From: Clostridiales bacterium
Lineage (GTDB): Bacteria; Bacillota; Clostridia; Christensenellales; Aristaeellaceae
DNA: 64,000 nt
Direction: 5' to 3'
Assembly: GCA_015056205.1 (NCBI GenBank)
Contig: SVGS01000010.1
Location: 35,982-99,981, forward strand
The position numbers were made by a program, and so were the translations under genes. Positions within the stretch are counted from its first letter, which is position 1. Each line of letters starts with the position of its first letter. The notes beneath the pieces are model-generated. The model had not been told where the DNA came from. It saw only the letters and a program-made list of their open reading frames with translations, and did no database searches. Positions 25,712 to 34,389 of the stretch are shown here, one piece after another.

Positions 25712-27328
25712 TCAGCGGTCGGCCGTCTCCCGGAGTACCAGCCCCTCGTTGTTTTCGCAGGCCAGCCGGATGCTCCAGTCATTTTCAAACAGCAGCACGT
25801 CTCTTCCGCGGCTGTCTTTCGCCCGTCCGGAAGTGGAAGTCAGCTTCAGGTTCTCCACCGGTTTCGGGGTCTTTTCCACCCAGCGGACATGGCGGAAGGG
25901 CATTCCCTCCATCACAATCTCCGTCTGGTATTCCGTCCTCAGCCGGTGTTCCAGCACCTCGAACTGCAGCACGCCGACCACGCCGACCATGAATTCCTCC
26001 CGGCCGGTCTCCGTCCGGATAAAGGTCTGAATGGCGCCTTCCTCGGCCAGCTGGCTGATGCCCTTCTGGAACTGCTTCCGCTTCATGCTGTCCAGCGGCC
26101 GCACCCGGTTGAAAAACTCCGGCGCGAACACGGGGATGTTGGCGTAATGGATTTTCGGCCCGGTGGACAGCGTATCCCCCAGCCGGTAGATTCCCGGATC
26201 AAACAGGCCGATGATATCGCCCGCCCAGGCTTCCTCCACCGCTTCCCGCTCATCCGCCATGAACTGCTGCGGCTGCTTCAGGGCCACGGCCTTCCCCGTC
26301 CCGGAATGCCAGACCTCCATGCCCTTTTCAAAGGCCCCGGATACGATGCGCATAAAAGCCAGCCGGTCCCGGTGCGCGGGATTCATGTTCGCCTGAATTT
26401 TAAAGATAAATCCGGAAAAAAAGGGCTCTTCCGGCTGAATCAGCCCTCCGTCGCTTTCCCGGGGCAGGGGCGGCGGGGTAAAGGAAAGGAACCGGTCCAG
26501 GAAGGGCTCCACGCCGAAGTTCGTCACCGCGGATCCGAAGAACATCGGGGTCAGCTCGCCCCGCCGGACCTTCTCCAGATCAAAGGAATCCCCCGCCTCA
26601 TCCAGCAGTTCAATCTCCTCCTGCAGCCGATCCCGGTAATGTTTCTCCAGAATCTTCTCCAGGGCCGGATCGTCCACCGCCAGATCCGTCTTCTCCACCA
26701 TCTTTTTCCCGTGATCGCCGCCGGTATACAGCTCCACCATCCGGGTATCCCGGTGATATACGCCCTGGAAATCCCCGTCCACGCCGATCGGCCAGTTGAT
26801 CGGGCAGGACCGGATTCCCAGCACCTGTTCCAGTTCCTCCATCAGCGCGAAGGGATCCTTCGCCGCCCGGTCCATTTTATTCACAAAGGTGAAAATCGGA
26901 ATATTCCGCATCCGGCAGACCTTGAACAGCTTGATGGTCTGCGCTTCCACGCCCTTGGCCGCGTCCAGCAGCATGACCGCCGCGTCCGCCGCCACCAGCA
27001 CCCGGTAGGTATCCTCCGAGAAGTCCTGGTGACCGGGGGTGTCCAGAATATTGATCCGGTATCCGTCGTAGACAAACTGCATGGCGGAGCTGGTCACGGA
27101 GATGCCGCGCTGCTTTTCGATCTCCATCCAGTCGGAGGTCGCGTGCTTGTCCGTTTTGCGTGCCTTCACGCTGCCGGCGCTGCGAATCGCCCCGCCGTAC
27201 AGCAGCAGCTTTTCCGTCAGGGTGGTTTTCCCCGCGTCCGGGTGCGAAATAATGGCAAAGGTACGCCGCTTCTCCACCTGCTCGTGCAGAAGGGCGCGGA
27301 ACTCCGGTGTGTCCTGAGCTGGCAGCAT
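25712..27328 (-). CDS. prfC: Peptide chain release factor 3
   Basis: 538 residues. GTPase that recycles RF1/RF2 from the ribosome. G1 SHPDAGKTTLTEKLL near residue 28 (RF3 uses D where EF-G has H), the KARKTDKHATSDWMEIEKQRGISV stretch region typical of RF3, DTPGHQDFSEDTYR, NKMDR, and the C-terminal RF3 domain (PVFAPEFFNRVRPLDSMKRKQF). It lies between pyrH and typA on the same strand with its own promoter. Confidence 0.96.
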   Translation of the reverse strand: MLPAQDTPEFRALLHEQVEKRRTFAIISHPDAGKTTLTEKLLLYGGAIRSAGSVKARKTDKHATSDWMEIEKQRGISVTSSAMQFVYDGYRINILDTPGHQDFSEDTYRVLVAADAAVMLLDAAKGVEAQTIKLFKVCRMRNIPIFTFVNKMDRAAKDPFALMEELEQVLGIRSCPINWPIGVDGDFQGVYHRDTRMVELYTGGDHGKKMVEKTDLAVDDPALEKILEKHYRDRLQEEIELLDEAGDSFDLEKVRRGELTPMFFGSAVTNFGVEPFLDRFLSFTPPPLPRESDGGLIQPEEPFFSGFIFKIQANMNPAHRDRLAFMRIVSGAFEKGMEVWHSGTGKAVALKQPQQFMADEREAVEEAWAGDIIGLFDPGIYRLGDTLSTGPKIHYANIPVFAPEFFNRVRPLDSMKRKQFQKGISQLAEEGAIQTFIRTETGREEFMVGVVGVLQFEVLEHRLRTEYQTEIVMEGMPFRHVRWVEKTPKPVENLKLTSTSGRAKDSRGRDVLLFENDWSIRLACENNEGLVLRETADR

Positions 27329-27410
27329 GTGTTTCCTCCATCCTTCCGGGCTGTTGATCCGGTTGCGCGCACCGAAACAGGGCTCTCCGCCCCGGCGAAC
27401 ACAACGGGTT

Positions 27411-27440
27411 ATTTTATCCCCTTGTAAACAGACTTGTCAA
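27411..27440 (-). promoter_or_regulatory. Promoter of prfC-typA
   Basis: Minus strand TTGACA (27435-27440), 18 bases, TAAAAT (27411-27416), just after the pyrH stop. Confidence 0.65.
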
Positions 27441-27448
27441 GCATTCTC

Positions 27449-28159
27449 TCAGGGATGCACAAAGGTTCCCATATCGCTGCCTTCCAGCACCCGGATCAGG
27501 TTCTCCGGATCGTCCAGGCCGAACACCCGCACCATCGGAACTCTGTTTTCCGCGCACAGGGCGAAAGCGGAAGCGTCCATGACCTTCAGCCCCTTCCGGA
27601 GCGCCTCGGCATAGGTGATATCCTTAATCAGGGTGGCCGAAGGATCCTTCGCCGGATCGGCGGTGTAGACGCCGTCGATATTCTTGGCCATCAGCACCGC
27701 GTCCACCTCCATCTCAACCGCCCGCAGCGCCACGCCCGAATCCGTGGAGAAGAAGGGATTGCCCGTTCCGCAGGCAAAGAGAACCACTTTCCCTTCGCTC
27801 AGATGGCGCCTGGCCGCCATGGCGTTGAAGGGCTCCGCGAACCGGGTCATATCCACGGCGGACTGCACCACTGCGTCCAGCCCCGCCTTCCGCAGGGCGT
27901 CGGCCATACACAGGCAGTTGATCATCGTACCCAGCATACCCATCTGATCCGCGGTCACCGCGTCCATATGGGCGGACGGGCCTCTCCTTCCCCGCCAGAT
28001 GTTCCCCGCGCCGATCACGATCCCGATCTCCACGCCCATGTCATGCATGCGCCGGATGATCCCGGCGATTTCATTCACCTTGTCAAAGTCAAACAGATCA
28101 TTCTCCGCCTTGAGCGCTTCCCCGCTCAGTTTCAGCATAATCCGGTGATATACGGCCAT
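27449..28159 (-). CDS. pyrH: UMP kinase
   Basis: 236 residues. Bacterial hexameric UMP kinase of the amino-acid kinase fold: LKLSGEALKAEND near residue 8, GAGNIWRGR near 50, MGMLGTMINCL near 75, and GTGNPFFSTDSGVALRA near 135. Phosphorylates UMP to UDP in pyrimidine synthesis. Lies in the usual rpsB-tsf-pyrH order, but behind its own promoter and a terminator, and is not followed by frr. Confidence 0.97.
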   Translation of the reverse strand: MAVYHRIMLKLSGEALKAENDLFDFDKVNEIAGIIRRMHDMGVEIGIVIGAGNIWRGRRGPSAHMDAVTADQMGMLGTMINCLCMADALRKAGLDAVVQSAVDMTRFAEPFNAMAARRHLSEGKVVLFACGTGNPFFSTDSGVALRAVEMEVDAVLMAKNIDGVYTADPAKDPSATLIKDITYAEALRKGLKVMDASAFALCAENRVPMVRVFGLDDPENLIRVLEGSDMGTFVHP

Positions 28160-28189
28160 CTGTATGCCTCCCGCTTTTCTTTTGGAAGT

Positions 28190-28218
28190 ATTATATCATT
28201 CCGCCGGACCCTTGACAA
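28190..28218 (-). promoter_or_regulatory. Promoter of pyrH
   Basis: Minus strand TTGTCA (28213-28218), 17 bases, TATAAT (28190-28195), just beyond the tsf terminator. Confidence 0.65.
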
Positions 28219-28222
28219 CGGC

Positions 28223-28254
28223 GAAAAAACTCCGAAAGCCGAAGCCTCCGGAGT
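28223..28254 (-). terminator. Terminator of rpsB-tsf
   Basis: Minus strand ACTCCG/CGGAGT stem with an inner GGC/GCC helix and TTCG loop, followed by TTTTTTC. Confidence 0.88.
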
Positions 28255-28283
28255 GATCTGACTGAATGGATTGGTTTTGAAAA

Positions 28284-29213
28284 TTACTGTTTCTGCATGG
28301 CGGCGATCTCAGCGGCCAGGTCATCCTTCCGCTTCTCGATGCCCTCGCCCCGCTCGAACCGGGCAAACCGGACCACGTCCAGCTCAGCGCCGGAGGCCTT
28401 GGCGATCTCGCTCATCAGACCCTTGATGTTCTTGTCGCCGTCCTTGACGAAGGGCTGCTCCAGCAGGCAGACTTCCTTATAGTACTTCTCGATACGGCCT
28501 TCGACCATACGGTCCACGATCTTCTCGGGCTTGCCTTCGTTCAGCGCCTGAGCCCGCAGGATTTCCTTTTCCTTCTCCAACTTGGCGGTGTCCACTTCTT
28601 CACGGCGAACCGCTTCGGGCTTGGCCGCGGCGATCTGCAGAGCCAGGTCATGAGCGAAGTTCTTCACGGCTTCGTTGCCGCGGCTGGCAGCGTCCGCCGC
28701 CACTTCGACCATAACGCCGACCTTGCCGCCCAGGTGAATATAAGTGGAAACGACGCCGGTGGTTTCATACCGGGCAAAGCGCCGCACGCTGATCTTCTCG
28801 CCGATCGCCACGGTGGCGTCGCTGATCAGGTCGGAAATCGTCTTGGCCGCGTCATCCACGAAGGGCTGCGCCAACAGGGCATCCACATCCGCGGGATTCG
28901 CCAGCGCGACGTGCTTGGCCACGTTGTTGGCGAAGTTCACGAAGTTGTCGGTCTTGGCCACGAAGTCGGTTTCGCAGTTGACTTCAACAATCGCGCCGAT
29001 CGTGCCGTCTTCATTGGTGTACTGGGACACAACGCCCTCGGCCGCGATGCGGCTGGCCTTCTTGGCCGCCTGGCTCAGTCCCTTTTCACGAAGCCATTCA
29101 ATGGCCTTTTCCATATCTCCGTCGCTCTCCACGAGAGCCTTTTTGCAGTCCATCATGCCGGCGCTGGTGCGCTCACGCAGCTCCTTCACCATCGCGGAGG
29201 TAATTGCTGCCAT
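28284..29213 (-). CDS. tsf: Elongation factor Ts
   Basis: 309 residues. Nucleotide-exchange factor for EF-Tu. N-terminal UBA-like module ([22 protein letters not shown]), the EF-Tu contact motif [15 protein letters not shown] near residue 80, and C-terminal dimer domain. Follows rpsB by 47 bases in the conserved order. Ends shortly before a strong terminator. Confidence 0.97.
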   Translation of the reverse strand: MAAITSAMVKELRERTSAGMMDCKKALVESDGDMEKAIEWLREKGLSQAAKKASRIAAEGVVSQYTNEDGTIGAIVEVNCETDFVAKTDNFVNFANNVAKHVALANPADVDALLAQPFVDDAAKTISDLISDATVAIGEKISVRRFARYETTGVVSTYIHLGGKVGVMVEVAADAASRGNEAVKNFAHDLALQIAAAKPEAVRREEVDTAKLEKEKEILRAQALNEGKPEKIVDRMVEGRIEKYYKEVCLLEQPFVKDGDKNIKGLMSEIAKASGAELDVVRFARFERGEGIEKRKDDLAAEIAAMQKQ

Positions 29214-29260
29214 CTTTCATCATCCTTTCACTTACAGACTTAATTCAATGATCTCCTGAA

Positions 29261-30010
29261 TCAGGCGTTCTCAGCGGGAGCTTCTTCCGCCGCGGCGGGA
29301 GCTTCGGCTTCGTCGGGCTCGTTCTGCTCGCCCTGCTTGCCTTCCAGCACAGCGTCGGCCATCTTGCCGGCGATCAGCTTGACCGCGCGGATGGCGTCGT
29401 CATTGCCGGGGATTACGTAATCGATCTCGTCCGGATCGCAGTTGGTGTCCACGATACCCACGATCGGGATGCCCAGAATCCGGGCCTCGGTCACGGCGAT
29501 GTGCTCTTTCCGGGGATCCACCACGAACAGAGCGCCGGGCAGCTTCTTCATCTCGCGGATGCCGCCCAGGTTGGTCTGCAGCTTTTCCCGCTCATGGATC
29601 AGCTTGATAACTTCCTTCTTGGGCAGCACGTCGAACTGGCCGCTCTGCTCCATCTTGTCGATCTGATTCAGCCGGTCGATCCGGGTGCGGATCGTCTTGA
29701 AGTTGGTCAGCATGCCGCCCAGCCAGCGGTTGTTCACATAGAACATGTTGCAGCGCTTGGCTTCGGATTCAATGGACTCCTGCGCCTGCTTCTTGGTACC
29801 GACGAAAAGGATGCTCTTTCCTTCCATCGCCACGTCGCGAACGAAAGCATACGCCTCATCCACCTTGCGGACGGTCTTCTGCAGGTCGATGATGTAAATG
29901 CCGTTGCGTTCGGTGAAGATGTACTGCGCCATCTTCGGGTTCCACCGGCGGGTCTGGTGACCAAAGTGTACGCCGGCTTCCAGGAGCTGTTTCATGGAAA
30001 TGACTGCCAT
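29261..30010 (-). CDS. rpsB: 30S ribosomal protein S2
   Basis: 249 residues. Start at 30010 ([19 protein letters not shown]) with AGGAGG 9-10 bases upstream; the longer reading to 30079 has no ribosome site and is not part of the family. Family motifs: [52 protein letters not shown]. The acidic Ala/Glu tail is a common C-terminal variation. Confidence 0.97.
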   Translation of the reverse strand: MAVISMKQLLEAGVHFGHQTRRWNPKMAQYIFTERNGIYIIDLQKTVRKVDEAYAFVRDVAMEGKSILFVGTKKQAQESIESEAKRCNMFYVNNRWLGGMLTNFKTIRTRIDRLNQIDKMEQSGQFDVLPKKEVIKLIHEREKLQTNLGGIREMKKLPGALFVVDPRKEHIAVTEARILGIPIVGIVDTNCDPDEIDYVIPGNDDAIRAVKLIAGKMADAVLEGKQGEQNEPDEAEAPAAAEEAPAENA

Positions 30011-30112
30011 AGGGGTTCCCTCCTTGTTTTTCCTCCCTCTTCCCCGTTGCGGCCGGCCGCCGTTTTTTTCACGACACAAGCAGCCGCAGGGAAAAGGTGC
30101 GTAATCGGTGGA

Positions 30113-30141
30113 ATTTTATCATAACAGCCTGCCAAAAGCAA
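30113..30141 (-). promoter_or_regulatory. Promoter of rpsB-tsf overlapping a hairpin
   Basis: Minus strand TTGCTT (30136-30141), 17 bases, TAAAAT (30113-30118) with upstream TG (extended -10). The -35 and spacer lie in an AACAGC/GCTGTT hairpin (30123-30147) that on the + strand is followed by TTTTTTGTT and looks like a terminator for antisense transcription. Confidence 0.55.
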
Positions 30142-30152
30142 GCTGTTTTTTG

Positions 30153-31130
30153 TTACCGGCTCAGCGTTTCACGGGCGGTGTCGATCGCCGCCTGTTCCTC
30201 TTCCGTAAAGGGATAACTGTCCTCAAAGGGAATATAAACCAGCTTCGGGCGCAGCGACGTATCTCCGAAGGTCGCGGTGATGACCGCGTAATGGGGAGAC
30301 TTGACCTTGTTGTTGTTATCCAGGTACCGCCAGGTGCCGGCGGTGGAATAATGCCGTGTGTCCACCTCGGTATCCGGCAGCGCTTTCTTGAAGCTCTGCG
30401 CCTCTTCTTCCGAATACGACTGATTATAGACCCGGCCGCTGTACATCCACAGCCGCTTCAGCCAGGTCATCTGCTTCAGCTCGTCCAGATTCTGGATATG
30501 ATTGAAGCATACATTCAGATCCAGCAGATGGGTCAGAGAGGTGACAGGGCTGATGTCCCGGATATCGTTCTTGAACAGCTCCGCGTATTCCAGATGCGTC
30601 AGCTTTGAAATGGGCGTAATATCCTGAATCGTGTTGCAGGCCAGAATCAGCACCCGCAGATTCGGCACATCCTCCAGAAAGTCCAGCGTCGTGATGGAGT
30701 TATGCCCCAGATCCAGGGCAAACAGATTCCAGCAGTATTTCAGAATGCTGAAATCCTCGCTCCGGTGGTGGCTGGTCTGGTTGTTATGCAGCGTGGAGAA
30801 GGCCGTCTGATCCGTCCGGATCAGATGTTCGTGGTCGCTTCCCTTCACCACCATGGTCCATCCCCAGCGGATCTCCGGAAACCGTTCCGCCAGCGCGTCG
30901 CACTGCGCCTTTCTGATCTTCGTTCCGAACATGTTGACCTGCCGGAGCTGCGGCATCTGGGCCAGGAACTCCGCCAGGGCATCAAAATCCTTCACCTTCA
31001 TGTCCCCCAGGTCGATGAAGGTTTCCGTGCCGGTGAATGTCTGATTTCCGTATTGAATCTCCGCCGAGGCCGCTCCGAGAAGCAGCAGCCCCGCCAGCAG
31101 CAGGGCAGCCAGCCGTCTGCCTGTCTTCAT
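30153..31130 (-). CDS. Secreted leucine-rich-repeat protein
   Basis: 325 residues. Signal peptide (ending near LLLGAASAE), then a compact LRR array (about 120-235): LFALDLGHNSITTLDFLEDV, LRVLILACNTIQDITPIS, YAELFKNDIRDISPVTSL, LDLNVCFNHIQNLDELKQ. The 22-residue internalin-like spacing of L-x2-L-x-L-x2-N is clear. A short non-repeat cap follows. Likely binds an envelope or external protein or glycan. It lies 45 bases after the DUF3048 gene, same strand. Confidence 0.85.
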   Translation of the reverse strand: MKTGRRLAALLLAGLLLLGAASAEIQYGNQTFTGTETFIDLGDMKVKDFDALAEFLAQMPQLRQVNMFGTKIRKAQCDALAERFPEIRWGWTMVVKGSDHEHLIRTDQTAFSTLHNNQTSHHRSEDFSILKYCWNLFALDLGHNSITTLDFLEDVPNLRVLILACNTIQDITPISKLTHLEYAELFKNDIRDISPVTSLTHLLDLNVCFNHIQNLDELKQMTWLKRLWMYSGRVYNQSYSEEEAQSFKKALPDTEVDTRHYSTAGTWRYLDNNNKVKSPHYAVITATFGDTSLRPKLVYIPFEDSYPFTEEEQAAIDTARETLSR

Positions 31131-31174
31131 CCTCTTTTTTCCTCCGTCCGTCCGGAATCGCGGTTTTGGAATCG

Positions 31175-32269
31175 TCAGTTCTGAATCGTCAGTTCATTGT
31201 ACCGGTTGCATACGATCACAAAGGTCTTCCCGGGCTGCAGCCGCAGCTCCGTTCCCCGGTCGCTCAGGAACACCAGCCGGGCTTTCCGGTCCGTATGGGC
31301 CCAGGCGCCGGTGATATGCTTTCCGTTCTGGAAGATATCCGCCTGCCCGCTGCCAACCATCTGATCCTTCAGGCACAGGTAGGTGTTGTCTCCGATGACC
31401 TCGGAATCGTAATCGACCCAGACCACAATCACGTTGGCAAAGGTCAGCGGTTCCCCGGTCGCTTCATCGATGTTCAGTCCGGAAGCGGAAGTGCGGGTAT
31501 AGCCCGTCCCTTCCTGATAGGTGAAGCTGCAGGAGCTTTCCGTCCGCTCGTTCCGTTCCGCCAGCCTCGTCTCGTTTCCGAAATACGTCATGGTCAGGCG
31601 GGCTGCCTCATCGCCGTATTCCAGCGGATGCTCCGCGAAAAAGAAGGGCCTTTTTTCAAAGGAGACTCCCTGCTTCACCAGGGTCTCATGGATTTCCTTC
31701 ACCTTCGCGCTCAGATTGTGAGGCTCCGTCCGGTCGTTCCGCCGTTCCTTCGGCGCGGTTCCCAGCAGATTAAAATAGTTCCCCCGCTCCACATAGCCCC
31801 ACAGATCCAGATAATGCTCCACATCCGTCATGGTAGCCGTTCCCATGGGAGGGCATCCGGCGCACACGAACGCCGCGTCAAACGCGTTCGCCAGCGGGAG
31901 CATCGTCATCCGGGACGACCGGGCGCCGCCGGCCTTCTCCGGATAGCTGTCCCCGAAGAGCGCCATCAGTTTGGTGTCTCCGCCGCCCATGCTGGGCACC
32001 TGAAAGAGCAGGCTGGCTTCCGAAATTCCCCAGAAGGGAAAGGCTTCCGGCGCGCCGCCCAGCACCAGCATGATGGGGGTATAGGGCTCATCCGGAACGC
32101 TCAGCCCCGTCAGAGGGCTCACGCCCTCCGCGGCCGTATGATTCCGGTACTCCACAGCGATCGGCACCGGCGCCTCCGCCGCCACCGGAATCAGCGTCTC
32201 CGCGGAACCGGAGGCCAGGCAGCACAGCAGCATCAGCAAGGACAGGATCATGGACGTCATTCTTTTCAT
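31175..32269 (-). CDS. Secreted DUF3048 (YerB-like) protein
   Basis: 364 residues with a signal peptide (no lipobox, unlike Bacillus YerB). Two DUF3048 parts are recognisable: GARSSRMTMLPLANAFDAAFVCAG region (about 115-140) and the C-terminal block with SGLNIDEATGEPLTFANVIVVWVDY, then GKHITGAWAH and LRLQPGKTFVIV. The family is found outside the membrane of Firmicutes, role unknown, often near wall or polysaccharide genes. Sits behind its own promoter, between the LRR and CapA-like genes. Confidence 0.85.
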   Translation of the reverse strand: MKRMTSMILSLLMLLCCLASGSAETLIPVAAEAPVPIAVEYRNHTAAEGVSPLTGLSVPDEPYTPIMLVLGGAPEAFPFWGISEASLLFQVPSMGGGDTKLMALFGDSYPEKAGGARSSRMTMLPLANAFDAAFVCAGCPPMGTATMTDVEHYLDLWGYVERGNYFNLLGTAPKERRNDRTEPHNLSAKVKEIHETLVKQGVSFEKRPFFFAEHPLEYGDEAARLTMTYFGNETRLAERNERTESSCSFTYQEGTGYTRTSASGLNIDEATGEPLTFANVIVVWVDYDSEVIGDNTYLCLKDQMVGSGQADIFQNGKHITGAWAHTDRKARLVFLSDRGTELRLQPGKTFVIVCNRYNELTIQN

Positions 32270-32325
32270 ATTTCCGGAACTTCCCTTCTGTTATTAATTG
32301 TCTTTCCGATTCATGGATAAAACTG

Positions 32326-32354
32326 ATTTTATCATAGATTCAGGATTTTTGAAA
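32326..32354 (-). promoter_or_regulatory. Promoter of the DUF3048-LRR pair
   Basis: Minus strand TTTCAA, 17 bases, TAAAAT with an upstream TG, giving the same extended -10 (TATGATAAAAT) as the rpsB promoter. Confidence 0.5.
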
Positions 32355-32362
32355 CACCTTCC

Positions 32363-33460
32363 TCAGCGTTCCGCCGGAAGGTAAGGCAGCACCGCCTTGC
32401 CGATTTTATCTTTAAAATCCGGCAGGGTGAACGGAGTGTCAAACTGAACCGCCGCCAGGACCGCCCGGGCTTCATCGCCGGTCACCAGGCGGGGCTGGAA
32501 ATCGTTTTGGGGCGGCGATCCGCTGATAAAGGCGGGATACAGGGAAATCCGCTGTCCTTTATAGGTTCCGTTGTCCGCAAAATGCAGTTCCGCCTGCACG
32601 ACCAGGGAATAAAGGGAGGTCACCTTGCTGCTCCGGTAGGGTTCCTCCCGGATCATATCATTGCCGCCGAACACGAAATTGCCCAGGGAATAGCAGGCCA
32701 CGCGCTGGTTGATAATATCGATTCCCTGCACCACATGCGGGTGATGCATGATGACCAGATCCGCTCCGTTTTCGATGCACTGGTTGGCAAATTTGATCTG
32801 GGTATCGTTCCGTTTCGCGTCGTACTCCGTGCCGCCGTGCAGCACTGCCACCACCGCGTTCGCTTCCTTTTCCCGCTTTACCCGCGCGATTTCGTTTTTC
32901 AGCCACCCGTAATTCGCGTGCATGCTGGTGGTATCCATGGCAAAAAAGCGAATCCGGATCCCGTCCTTTTCAAAGGTGTAGCTGTCCTGTACCCGGAACC
33001 AGCCGATGCCGGCCGCGTCCAGGGTTTCCTGGGTCCGCTTCAGCCCGGGCGCTCCGAAGTCTCCGGTATGATTATTGGCCAGACAGGCCGCTTCGATGGA
33101 TACGGATTTCAGGATCCCGACAAACTCCGTCGGGCCCCGGAAGCGAAACAGCTTGTGGGTGTTCTCGTTGGACTTGTAATCGCTCAGAACCCCCTCCAGA
33201 TTGATGATCGTGCAGTCGTCCTGCGCGAACATCTCCCTGAAATTCGCGAAGAAATAATCAAAACCTTTTTCATAGGCCGCCGTCACAAAAGAGGTCGGCA
33301 GTCCGTAGGTGGAGCTGTCGCTTCCGATCGTGCAGTCCCCGGTAAAGGTCAGCTTCACGGTTTTATCCGCCGCCGCGCTTCCTCCCAGAAAGAGGAGTCC
33401 CGCGGCCAGCCAGGCTCCGAAGCGTCTGATCCCGTTTCCCTTTCTCCCGTTTCCCTTCAT
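32363..33460 (-). CDS. CapA-family metallophosphatase-like protein
   Basis: 365 residues. Signal-anchor near 12-31, then a CapA/PgsA calcineurin-like domain: KLTFTGDCTIGSD (metal ligand D), IINLEGVLSDY, AACLANNHTGDFGAPG, VVAVLHGGTEYD and MHHPHVVQGIDIINQRVACYSLGNFVFGG carry the expected metal-binding residues. CapA proteins take part in poly-gamma-glutamate or other capsule assembly and may act as extracellular phosphoesterases. ATGA overlap (33457-33460) with the upstream Lgt-like gene shows translational coupling. Confidence 0.87.
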   Translation of the reverse strand: MKGNGRKGNGIRRFGAWLAAGLLFLGGSAAADKTVKLTFTGDCTIGSDSSTYGLPTSFVTAAYEKGFDYFFANFREMFAQDDCTIINLEGVLSDYKSNENTHKLFRFRGPTEFVGILKSVSIEAACLANNHTGDFGAPGLKRTQETLDAAGIGWFRVQDSYTFEKDGIRIRFFAMDTTSMHANYGWLKNEIARVKREKEANAVVAVLHGGTEYDAKRNDTQIKFANQCIENGADLVIMHHPHVVQGIDIINQRVACYSLGNFVFGGNDMIREEPYRSSKVTSLYSLVVQAELHFADNGTYKGQRISLYPAFISGSPPQNDFQPRLVTGDEARAVLAAVQFDTPFTLPDFKDKIGKAVLPYLPAER

Positions 33461-34389
33461 GCCGTTTCCTTTCCGATGAGATCACTCCGGGCTGCCGAAC
33501 TGGCTTTCAGCGCGGCGGCGCCCAGGCCGATGGTGCTGAGCAGGATCAGTCCGTACCCCACAAGGCTCAGATGATCGCTGATCCAGTCGCCGACGGCGGT
33601 CGGCAGCGGCTCCAGAAAGCCGTAAGGCTTGTCAATAAAGAACTGCGTCACCCCGTTGACCGCGATGCACAGAACCGCGCAGATCAGCGGAATCCAGGCC
33701 TTCAGGCCGGGGCGCCTCAGCGCGGTTTTCCGGCAGTTCAGGATAACCCGGATCAGAATATACAGGGCGTTCCACAGCTGTTCCGTATGCACGAAATAGG
33801 TCACCGTCCCGGCGCTGTGCAAAAGCTCCAGAAAGACCTGGGCCGAGCAAAGCAGCAGGCTGGTCCGCTCAAACAGCAGGCCGGGAGCGCCGGCCAGCTG
33901 CTTTTTCTTCACGGCCGCGTAGACGCCGCAAAGCAGCGCGGCCAGCATTTCCAGCGTCCCGACGGCCATCCACCAGTCTCCCCAGGAGTCCCGGACCGCC
34001 AGCGGAAAAAAGGCCGGAAAAACGCCGTCCGTCAGGTCATAAATGCCCAGCGTCTGAAATTCGCCCAGTCCGGTCTCCCCCAGGTACAGGGTCGCGAACC
34101 GCAGCGCCGCCACCAGCAGCGTACCCGGCAGGGCAATGGCGTCCAGCGCGGTTCCGCGATCCCGCCCGGTAACCCGTGCCGCCAGCAGGAATCCCAGCAC
34201 CATTCCCAGCTCCGCGCCGAAGAATGAGAACTCCTGCGGCTCCAGGCGGATGAAAGCCGCCGCTCCGTATATGGAAACCGGGTTGCCCAGCGTGCCGATC
34301 AGATACAGCCCCTTGGAAAGAACGCAGGCCAGGATCAGTCCCGCCCCGGTTCCCAGGCACCAGAAGGCCGCCTTGCCGTCTCTTTTCAC
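33457..34389 (-). CDS. Lgt-like membrane protein (prolipoprotein diacylglyceryl transferase family, divergent)
   Basis: 310 residues, about seven membrane segments. The FFGAELGMVLGFLL and LDAIALPGTLLVAALRFATLYLGETG region recalls Lgt; the R-x7-E-x2-G pattern of the Lgt signature (R-x-G-N-F-x-N-G-E) is kept in spacing but the conserved Asn is lost. It may be a paralogue that transfers lipid to something other than lipoproteins, or an inactive relative. GTG start (34387-34389) with GGGGGAG before it. GTGA overlap with the upstream glycosidase gene and ATGA overlap with capA-like, so the three are one translational unit. Confidence 0.6.
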   Translation of the reverse strand: MKRDGKAAFWCLGTGAGLILACVLSKGLYLIGTLGNPVSIYGAAAFIRLEPQEFSFFGAELGMVLGFLLAARVTGRDRGTALDAIALPGTLLVAALRFATLYLGETGLGEFQTLGIYDLTDGVFPAFFPLAVRDSWGDWWMAVGTLEMLAALLCGVYAAVKKKQLAGAPGLLFERTSLLLCSAQVFLELLHSAGTVTYFVHTEQLWNALYILIRVILNCRKTALRRPGLKAWIPLICAVLCIAVNGVTQFFIDKPYGFLEPLPTAVGDWISDHLSLVGYGLILLSTIGLGAAALKASSAARSDLIGKETA

